DNA from: Microcaldota archaeon
GTDB taxonomy: Archaea > Micrarchaeota > Micrarchaeia > Micrarchaeales > CABMGC01
Direction of reading: 5' to 3'
DNA: 14,656 nucleotides
NCBI GenBank assembly: GCA_030040265.1
Contig: JASHUB010000071.1
Location: 1-14,656 of the forward strand
Under the pieces are notes generated by a model, which saw nothing but the letters and a program-made list of their open reading frames with translations, had not been told where the DNA came from and made no database searches. The first letter of the stretch is position 1, and each line of letters opens with the position of its first letter. Positions 1 through 4,231 of this stretch are shown here, piece after piece. Made by a program: the position numbers and the translations under genes.

Positions 1-15
1 AGGGAGAAGAAGTGA
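1..15 (+). CDS. possible 3' end of a plus-strand gene (partial)
   Basis: The first 15 bases can be read as four sense codons (Arg-Glu-Lys-Lys) and TGA. The TGA directly abuts the stop codon of the minus-strand LamG gene, giving the palindrome TGATCA. The same TGATCA junction joins two convergent genes at 13061-13066, and several proteins here end in lysine runs, so a truncated convergent gene is plausible. Five codons carry no family information; this rests on context alone. Confidence 0.35.
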   Translation, partial: REKK

Positions 16-900
16 TCACGGCATCGAGTAAGCGCCGGTCCAGCTGCCCGTGAACGCGACCATCGAAGAGTTGCCGTTGTAATAATCTCCACTATAGTCG
101 TTAGCGTCGCTGTTGAGCGGCCACCACGCCAGAAGGCCGTGCAGGTCTATCGGAGCCCCTCCAAGACCCTCCTGGTAAAGGGCGACAATGCCGTTCTGGC
201 TCAGCGAGTCGTTATACACCTGGACGTTGGATATAAGCCCACCGAACGAACCCACCATGCCCGGGCAGAGCGAGGTACCACCTATGAGGCCGCTGAGCGT
301 GCCTCCGGTCCCCGACTCCATCTGCGATGCGCCTGAGAAGGCGTCCCCTCCGTCCACGTACATTGTTGCAGTACCAGTCCCGACACCACCGTTCTTCAAT
401 GTCACCGCCACGAACTGCCATTCAGATGTCTTTAGGATGTCGTTGCTCTGCAGCGAGACCCACGAGCCGTTGTTGGAGACGTTGAGCGCAAGCGGCGACC
501 CAGACACTGTCAGCAGGGGGCAGTCAGCGTAGCCCTCTTCGTAGAATGTCTGGTTCACGACGCTGCTCGGATCGACCCAGAACGTGACAGTGAAGTCTGA
601 GACGTTGTCAAGGAGCGCTGTCGGAGTTGTGATGTAATCGGTGCCGCTAAGCTCTGCGACCTCCTGCGGCAATTGAGTGCACACTCCGGAAAGGCTTATC
701 TGCTGCGTAGTGAACTGGCCGTAGGGTCTCTCGACCATGCAGCTTCCAGGCGCGGCCTTGCCAACGAACGTGAAGACGTTGAGTATCCCCAGCTGGTAAA
801 GCGCGCCGAGCACGATTGCAACAATCAGGATGGCCCAGCCATAGGTCATCAGATACTCCATCGCAGCCTGAGCTGGCGTCCATCGCGACATCAAGGTCAC
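16..900 (-). CDS. LamG-like secreted protein with archaeal class III (pilin-type) signal sequence
   Basis: A 294-residue extracellular or surface protein of unknown ligand. Residues 11-17 (QAAMEYL) followed by about 20 hydrophobic residues form the class III, pilin-type signal found on many archaeal surface proteins, where a prepilin peptidase cuts before the Gln and the helix serves as anchor or polymerisation stalk. Residues about 80-290 look like a LamG/concanavalin-type jelly roll: a DNVSDFTVTFWV strand, WQFVAVTLKNGG, MYVDG, and a final LLAWWPLNSDANDYSG segment. Four cysteines (54, 74, 127, 212) could form two disulfides, and several N-x-S/T sites are present. The GTG start overlaps the thioredoxin stop (GTGA), suggesting coupled translation; an ATG three codons later at 891 is an equally good start. 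LamG domains bind sugars or proteins, so adhesion is an inference. Confidence 0.8.
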   Translation of the reverse strand: MTLMSRWTPAQAAMEYLMTYGWAILIVAIVLGALYQLGILNVFTFVGKAAPGSCMVERPYGQFTTQQISLSGVCTQLPQEVAELSGTDYITTPTALLDNVSDFTVTFWVDPSSVVNQTFYEEGYADCPLLTVSGSPLALNVSNNGSWVSLQSNDILKTSEWQFVAVTLKNGGVGTGTATMYVDGGDAFSGASQMESGTGGTLSGLIGGTSLCPGMVGSFGGLISNVQVYNDSLSQNGIVALYQEGLGGAPIDLHGLLAWWPLNSDANDYSGDYYNGNSSMVAFTGSWTGAYSMP

Positions 901-1211
901 TTGTTCTTCTCAATCCACTTCTTAATCGTGTCCTTCGGAACCGCGCCTATCGATGTCGCGATGACCTTCCCTCCCTTGAAGAGCAGGACGGTCGGGATGC
1001 TCATTATCGCATAAGTCTGCGCGATGTCCTCGTTGTCGTCAACATTGAGCTTGCCAAACTTCATCTTGCCAGCGTAGTCCTTAGACACTTCCTCTATCAC
1101 CGGGCTGAAGACCCTGCACGGCCCGCACCACTCTGCCCAGAAGTCAACCACAACAGGGATCGGCGATTTCAGCACCTCCTTGTCAAAATTATCCTTGTTC
1201 AGTTCCAGCAT
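897..1211 (-). CDS. trxA: thioredoxin
   Basis: A 104-residue thioredoxin, the usual length for the family: a cytosolic dithiol-disulfide oxidoreductase that reduces protein disulfides using electrons from a thioredoxin reductase not present here. The active site is W28-CGPC (Cys29 and Cys32), preceded by VVVDFWAEW. The cis-proline is Pro73 in MSIPT, followed by VLLFKGGK, and Asp23 is the buried acid. The open frame extends further upstream to 1394 but overlaps the histone gene there; the ATG at 1211 is chosen because homology begins there, a GTGAG ribosome-binding site lies just upstream and a TATA element lies about 30 bases before it. The downstream LamG gene overlaps by four bases and is probably co-transcribed. 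Its exported product has four cysteines, but a cytosolic thioredoxin would not act on it directly, so the pairing may have no functional meaning. Confidence 0.95.
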   Translation of the reverse strand: MLELNKDNFDKEVLKSPIPVVVDFWAEWCGPCRVFSPVIEEVSKDYAGKMKFGKLNVDDNEDIAQTYAIMSIPTVLLFKGGKVIATSIGAVPKDTIKKWIEKNK

Positions 1212-1238
1212 AAACTCACGATAGCAATGGCACGCCAA

Positions 1239-1250
1239 ACTATAAATAAT
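1239..1250 (-). promoter_or_regulatory. TATA box for the thioredoxin-LamG unit
   Basis: On the minus strand the sequence reads ATTATTTATAGT, an archaeal box A about 32 bases upstream of the thioredoxin ATG. It predicts a start of transcription a few bases before that ATG. It is one half of a divergent promoter region shared with the histone gene. Confidence 0.5.
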
Positions 1251-1265
1251 CGGCACAATGTCAGG

Positions 1266-1274
1266 TTTAAATAT
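1266..1274 (+). promoter_or_regulatory. TATA box for the histone operon / C/D-box-like RNA
   Basis: TTTAAATAT is a near-consensus archaeal box A. Standard spacing puts the transcription start near 1296-1299, right at the first C box of the element described next and about 50 bases before the histone ATG. The same motif occurs at 5953-5961 before the EMC3-like gene. Confidence 0.6.
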
Positions 1275-1289
1275 GTCTGCAGGCAATGT

Positions 1290-1348
1290 ATTCGTGTGAT
1301 GAGGTCTCTTCTGATTTAGTGATGAGGATCTTGAGTGCTGATTTGAAT
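1290..1348 (+). ncRNA. candidate C/D-box guide RNA or K-turn leader element
   Basis: Boxes occur in the canonical archaeal order: C box GTGATGA (1296-1302), D' box CTGA (1311-1314), C' box GTGATGA (1319-1325), D box CTGA (1338-1341). The spacers are 8, 4 and 12 bases. The 12-base C'-D guide is the normal length; the 8-base C-D' guide is short. Flanks ATTCG (1290-1294) and TGAAT (1344-1348) can pair as a five-base-pair terminal stem, one pair being G-U. The right arm of that stem includes the first two bases of the histone ATG. Archaeal C/D RNAs guide rRNA or tRNA 2'-O-methylation with L7Ae, Nop5 and fibrillarin; the same fold could instead be an L7Ae-binding K-turn controlling the histone mRNA. 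No target was identified. A caveat is that the predicted transcription start lies at the C box itself, which would leave the stem's left arm untranscribed. Confidence 0.45.
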
Positions 1349-1559
1349 GGCTAGCATCTCCAAGCAGGCTATAAAGCGGCTTGTCAAGAGACATTTCAAG
1401 GCTGTTATAACGGACGACGCGGCATCCGAGCTCGCTTCCATAATCGAGCGCGAGGCGACCCGGATATCGAAGTTCGCCGTTGAGAACGCAAAGAAGTCCA
1501 AGCGCGAGAAGGTAACGAAGGAGGACATCTACAAGTACATGGTAGGAAAATCAAGGTGA
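1347..1559 (+). CDS. archaeal histone (HMf/HTZ-like)
   Basis: A 70-residue single histone-fold protein of standard archaeal length, which dimerises and wraps DNA in chromatin-like polymers. It aligns without gaps to HMf from recalled family sequence: alpha1 (about residues 5-16), the TDDA turn (22-25), the long alpha2 (25-50), and the C-terminal loop and helix with the conserved EDI (59-61). The fold-stabilising Arg-Asp pair is kept (Arg53, Asp60). The HMf residues Arg19 and Thr54, which contact the DNA minor groove, correspond to Val20 and Lys55, and Lys53 to Glu54, so DNA contacts may differ; helix 1 is unusually basic (KRLVKRHFK). The ATG lies at the foot of the C/D-box-like element and has no strong Shine-Dalgarno. 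It heads a plus-strand run of four genes. Confidence 0.92.
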   Translation: MASISKQAIKRLVKRHFKAVITDDAASELASIIEREATRISKFAVENAKKSKREKVTKEDIYKYMVGKSR

Positions 1560-1578
1560 TGCAACGGCACTAAAAGCG

Positions 1579-2118
1579 GTGCGGAGCAAGGAGTCCAGGT
1601 ACAGGACCGAGCTTTACTCGCGCAAGGGCTCTAACCGATTCTGTGTGGTCGAGAAGGTAGTGAAAGGCATACTTCTCACCGAGTTCAACTCTGACGGCGA
1701 GGTCCTGGTGCAGCTGCTCAATGCTGGTTCGGACCCGGAAAAGGCGCTGAAGGAGTTCACCGGTACGAAGGAGCTGCAGGTCACGGACACCGATTCATAC
1801 GTCCCCGTGCGCCTCAACGCGGAGTGCGTGGCCTGCAAGTGCGCAGAGGTGGTCCGGGAGATGGACCTGATGCAGCCCTCTGAGATAAAGGAAACCCCTG
1901 TCGTCCCGCTCTACGTTTGCTCATCGTGCAGGAAAAAGTACTACACAATGACAGACGAGTACCTCCACTTCCTGGTCGGCGCAAACCTCGACCTGTTCGA
2001 CCAGAACGAGCTGGGCGAGAGAACCGCTGACGAGCCGCTATTCATAAAAACCTTGCAACAGTATATAATAAGGATATTTGCGGCCAAGAAGATATCCCAT
2101 ATTGCGATAAAGAGATGA
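1579..2118 (+). CDS. unknown protein with a Cys4 zinc ribbon
   Basis: A 179-residue protein I do not recognise. Cys83-x2-Cys86 and Cys114-x2-Cys117 form a likely zinc ribbon with a 27-residue connector; Cys88 is an extra cysteine beside the first pair. The N-terminal 80 residues are strand-rich (RFCVVEKVVKGILLTEF, EVLVQLL). The C-terminal part is helical and ends basic (AAKKISHIAIKR), which could bind nucleic acid. It starts at GTG 20 bases after the histone stop; no in-frame ATG exists nearby, and the nearest GGTGA is about 18 bases upstream, so the start is uncertain. It lies four bases before the PRC-barrel gene, implying one operon with the histone. A role in transcription or chromatin is suggested only by the ribbon and the neighbour. 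Confidence 0.75.
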   Translation: MRSKESRYRTELYSRKGSNRFCVVEKVVKGILLTEFNSDGEVLVQLLNAGSDPEKALKEFTGTKELQVTDTDSYVPVRLNAECVACKCAEVVREMDLMQPSEIKETPVVPLYVCSSCRKKYYTMTDEYLHFLVGANLDLFDQNELGERTADEPLFIKTLQQYIIRIFAAKKISHIAIKR

Positions 2119-2122
2119 TCAA

Positions 2123-2359
2123 ATGACAATAAGCGTATCTGAGCTTTACGGCAAGAAGATAATATCTGTGGAGGGAAAGATGCTCGGCGAAGTTAGGGGC
2201 GTCATACTCAACATGGTGGACGGAGAGGTATCCTACATCCTCACCGACAAGATAGAGGAACTCGGCAGGGAGGACCCTAGAAACGAGCTCCAGAAGAAGG
2301 GCGTGCTCTACAAGAGGGTCAAGAAGGTCTCCGAGTCGGTCATAGTCGGAGCAAAGTGA
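2123..2359 (+). CDS. PRC-barrel domain protein
   Basis: A 78-residue protein that is essentially one PRC-barrel. The opening SVSELYGKKIISVEGKMLGEV, then VRGVILNMVDGEVSYIL, and a final strand VKKVSESVIVGAK match the small six-stranded barrel that is common as a stand-alone gene in archaea. PRC-barrels bind RNA or proteins in RimM and photosynthetic reaction centres and occur in the archaeal cell-division protein CdvA; the role of stand-alone archaeal copies is mostly unknown. The ATG is four bases after the zinc-ribbon gene stop, with GAGATGAT upstream as the likely ribosome-binding site. Three bases separate its stop from the next gene, so it is operonic with both neighbours. The region around residues 40-60 (DKIEELGREDPRNELQ) is longer and more charged than a minimal barrel. 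Confidence 0.85.
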   Translation: MTISVSELYGKKIISVEGKMLGEVRGVILNMVDGEVSYILTDKIEELGREDPRNELQKKGVLYKRVKKVSESVIVGAK

Positions 2360-2362
2360 CTC

Positions 2363-3085
2363 ATGGACGAGAAGAAGGCAAAGAGCTTAGCCGACTTCAT
2401 CTTCAAGGACATATTCGGGAGAGACAACCCATTCTCGCTTGACGAGCTTGAGGAGAGGTTCGCATACGAGATAAACCTGCCCAGAAAGGTGAAAGACGAC
2501 ATAACCGGCGCAGACCTGTGGTCCTCTTTCCCCAAGAAGAAGATGGTCTCGACCAGGACCATAATGGAGCAGGGCAAGATGAATCTCTGGGCGAAGAAAC
2601 CCAAGCCGATACGGTCGATGGATGACGTCGCGGCGTACTGGGAGGACATAAATTACTTCCAAGGGGACAAGAACATGGCATCGCAGGAAGTCCTCGAGTC
2701 CGACGGCGTGTACATGGGCCACACCGTCTACAGGAGCACGCAAGTGTTCAACTCCCAGAACATACTATTCAGCGAGGACGCGTACAACTGCAAGTACCTG
2801 ATGTGCAGCTTACACAACTCGGCCTGCACTTCCGGCATAAGGATGGTGCAGAACACGTTCTGCACTTCAAGTTTTGCTGTCACGTGGTCGAAGAAGGTAT
2901 CGAAGTCGATGTTCGTGAACGGCTCGTACAACCTCTACGAATGCCTCTTCTGCTCGAACATAGACTCGAAGCAGTACTGCGTCTGCAACATGCAGCTTCC
3001 AAAGGAAGAGTACCTGAAGGTCAAGAGGATGGTCGTCGACTGGGCGATAAAGAACTTCGACGGAAGGAACAACTTCGGCCTCTGA
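2363..3085 (+). CDS. Cys/Ser-rich repeat protein, paralogue 1 (beta-helix-like, unknown function)
   Basis: A 240-residue protein with no function I can assign. The N-terminal about 60 residues (MDEKKAK, FKDIFGR, FSLDELEERFAY, PRKVK) form a helical, charged domain. Residues about 115-205 are rich in Asn, Ser, Cys and aromatics in short repeats (KYLMCSLHNSACTSG, NTFCTSSFAVTWS), suggesting a right-handed beta-helix or similar solenoid. The C-terminal block around 190-217 (YECLFCSN, SKQYCVCNMQ, LPKEEY) resembles, from memory, a motif in uncharacterised repeat proteins of CPR bacteria and phages (NKQYxIxNKQYSKEEY). A clear paralogue of almost equal length lies at 10487-11212 on the other strand. 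The ATG is three bases after the PRC-barrel stop with AAGTGA upstream, so it ends the histone-led operon. Thirteen or more cysteines could bind metal. Confidence 0.8.
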   Translation: MDEKKAKSLADFIFKDIFGRDNPFSLDELEERFAYEINLPRKVKDDITGADLWSSFPKKKMVSTRTIMEQGKMNLWAKKPKPIRSMDDVAAYWEDINYFQGDKNMASQEVLESDGVYMGHTVYRSTQVFNSQNILFSEDAYNCKYLMCSLHNSACTSGIRMVQNTFCTSSFAVTWSKKVSKSMFVNGSYNLYECLFCSNIDSKQYCVCNMQLPKEEYLKVKRMVVDWAIKNFDGRNNFGL

Positions 3086-3086
3086 C

Positions 3087-3413
3087 TCAGTCTATCACGT
3101 ATCTTGATATGACCTTGGCCGCGTGGGTCAGCACCTTCTTTATGTCCGCCTCCTTGCTCGACCCGGTGCAGATGAGCTTGCCGTTCTTGAACAAAATGAT
3201 CACCGCCTTCGGCTCTTTTATCCTGAAGATGGCGCCTGGGAACTGCTCTGGCTCGTAGTCGACCTCCTTCACGTTCTTCGAGAGCGCGTAAAGGTCGATC
3301 GTCGCATGCAGGTCCGAGCTGATGACGATGTTCTGGATCTTTATCACAGGCTTGACGTTCAGCTTCTTCGTCATCACTGTCTTTTGTGCCTTCTGTGGTG
3401 GCATAATATCCAT
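3087..3413 (-). CDS. single-lobe TATA-binding-protein homologue
   Basis: A 108-residue protein containing one TBP repeat, where archaeal TBPs normally have two in about 180 residues. The repeat runs from about residue 22 to 104: IKIQNIVISSDL (24-35), IDL, YEPEQFPGAIFR (53-64), EPKAVIILF (67-75), NGK, and ICTG (81-84). The residues that in TBP enter the minor groove are present: Asn28, Val30, Thr83, and the two intercalating phenylalanines Phe58 and Phe75. A basic 20-residue extension precedes the lobe. The missing lobe is not lost to a frameshift: upstream is a promoter, downstream an opposing gene. A TATA-like TTTATAAA about 23 bases before the ATG predicts an almost leaderless mRNA; a second ATG at 3404 is possible. 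It could bind DNA as a homodimer like ancestral TBP, or modulate a full-length TBP encoded elsewhere. Confidence 0.88.
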   Translation of the reverse strand: MDIMPPQKAQKTVMTKKLNVKPVIKIQNIVISSDLHATIDLYALSKNVKEVDYEPEQFPGAIFRIKEPKAVIILFKNGKLICTGSSKEADIKKVLTHAAKVISRYVID

Positions 3414-3432
3414 ACCTTATGAGCTGACAAGC

Positions 3433-3440
3433 TTTATAAA
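3433..3440 (-). promoter_or_regulatory. TATA box for the single-lobe TBP gene
   Basis: TTTATAAA, a symmetric box A, is centred about 23 bases upstream of the ATG at 3413, so transcription should begin at or next to the start codon. Twenty bases further upstream is the centre of the palindrome at 3450-3463. Confidence 0.5.
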
Positions 3441-3449
3441 CTCGGCACC

Positions 3450-3463
3450 TAGACGCGCGTCTA
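3450..3463. promoter_or_regulatory. 14-bp perfect palindrome between divergent promoters
   Basis: TAGACGCGCGTCTA is a perfect palindrome lying between the TATA boxes of the minus-strand TBP-lobe gene and the plus-strand coiled-coil gene. It is upstream of both, in the position of an activator or shared regulator site. A dimeric transcription factor would bind such a site; none is identified. Confidence 0.45.
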
Positions 3464-3479
3464 AGCTCAAGCAAGCCCG

Positions 3480-3486
3480 TATATAT
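3480..3486 (+). promoter_or_regulatory. TATA box for the coiled-coil protein gene
   Basis: TATATAT predicts a transcription start near 3509, giving a leader of about 14 bases that contains the GGTGAG ribosome-binding site at 3515-3520. This fixes translation at the ATG at 3524 rather than the in-frame ATG at 3485, which lies inside the promoter. Confidence 0.5.
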
Positions 3487-3523
3487 GAACAAGAGTCCAA
3501 TAGTTATTGTAGATGGTGAGTTT

Positions 3524-4114
3524 ATGGCAGTTGGAGTGGCAGAATCTGGGATGGCTGGGAAGCCGATGTTGCCGCCGATAAGACCGGCGGAGAAGATGCC
3601 TCAAGAAGCGGTCGCCGGGATGCAGAAGCTCGGCGAAGCTGTCAGCAGGCTGTTGCCGCAGCTTGAAAAGATGGCCGACATGGGGAAGCAATACTCCGAG
3701 GCAATAGACGACGTGAACAAGCGGAGGCTCTTCGGGCAGAAGGCTGCCGAAACGCGGTTCGAGAAGGTGATGGCGGATACTATTGCCGAGATGGGAAGGA
3801 CCCGCGAGGCTGTCGTGGAATTCAACAAGAGCGCCGGCATAGTGTTCACCGAGAAAGCGGGCGTATTCGACGAGGCGACAAAGTCTGTACTCCCTACAGG
3901 GGCGACAACCGATCGCGGCCTGCTGGGACTGCTGCCGAAAGACAGGTTCAGCGAGGAGGATACGGTATCGGTCCTAATGAGGCTGGGTGCGATGACCCAT
4001 GACATGAGGTTCCCTCCTGACAAGGCCAGCAGCATAATTATTTACAGTACCAACAGGGATCTCGTGAGCGACCTCGCGAAGATCAAGGCACTGTGCGACG
4101 AAGCCAAGACCTGA
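3524..4114 (+). CDS. unknown coiled-coil protein
   Basis: A 196-residue protein I do not recognise. After a flexible, proline- and glycine-rich N-terminus (residues 1-25), residues about 30-105 form a long, charged, helix-forming stretch (KLGEAVSRLLPQLEKMADM, KRRLFGQKAAETRFEKVM, EMGRTREAVVEF) suited to a coiled coil. Residues about 106-196 look globular (GLLGLLPKDRFSEED, SVLMRLGAMTHDMRFPPD, IIIYSTNRDLVSDLAKI). There is no signal peptide or membrane helix, so it is probably cytosolic. The start is chosen from GGTGAG three bases upstream and a TATA box at normal distance. It is monocistronic: the thermosome that follows has its own promoter. It shares a divergent promoter region with the TBP lobe, so the two may be co-regulated. 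The IIIYSTNRDL segment faintly resembles the end of a PIN domain, but the acidic PIN residues are not evident. Confidence 0.75.
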   Translation: MAVGVAESGMAGKPMLPPIRPAEKMPQEAVAGMQKLGEAVSRLLPQLEKMADMGKQYSEAIDDVNKRRLFGQKAAETRFEKVMADTIAEMGRTREAVVEFNKSAGIVFTEKAGVFDEATKSVLPTGATTDRGLLGLLPKDRFSEEDTVSVLMRLGAMTHDMRFPPDKASSIIIYSTNRDLVSDLAKIKALCDEAKT

Positions 4115-4165
4115 CGACAAACAGCCCTCTAGAAAGGTATAAAAAGGTTATCGGCCAATAGTATG

Positions 4166-4190
4166 ATTGTATACCTATAAATTATACAAT
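4166..4190 (+). promoter_or_regulatory. thermosome promoter: TATA box inside a perfect inverted repeat
   Basis: ATTGTATA (4166-4173) and TATACAAT (4183-4190) are perfect eight-base inverted arms around a nine-base centre containing the TATA box CTATAAAT. Standard spacing puts transcription near 4205-4208, leaving a leader with AGGTGT (4221-4226) as ribosome-binding site. A repressor dimer bound here would block TBP, the layout used by known archaeal heat-shock repressors such as Phr and HSR1. The sequence does not match a site I know for them. A direct repeat TATCGGC at 4149-4155 and 4204-4210 flanks it. Confidence 0.55.
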
Positions 4191-4231
4191 AGCGGAAGGT
4201 CGCTATCGGCTACTTATCTAAGGTGTAAAAA

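Noticed and set aside
1212..1394. N-terminal extension of thioredoxin to 1394
   Set aside because: It would overlap the histone gene and both promoters; thioredoxin homology begins at the ATG at 1211.
3485..3523. Upstream in-frame start for the coiled-coil gene at 3485
   Set aside because: It overlaps the TATA box, whereas the ATG at 3524 has GGTGAG three bases before it and lies at the right distance from the promoter.
3087..3523. Half-TBP as a frameshifted or truncated full TBP
   Set aside because: On the 5' side is an intact promoter with palindrome and on the 3' side the stop of a convergent gene; no trace of a second lobe was found in any frame.
3950..4114. PIN-domain toxin reading of the coiled-coil protein's C-terminus
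   Set aside because: Only IIIYSTNRDL looks similar; the ordered acidic residues of a PIN active site were not seen, and no antitoxin lies nearby.
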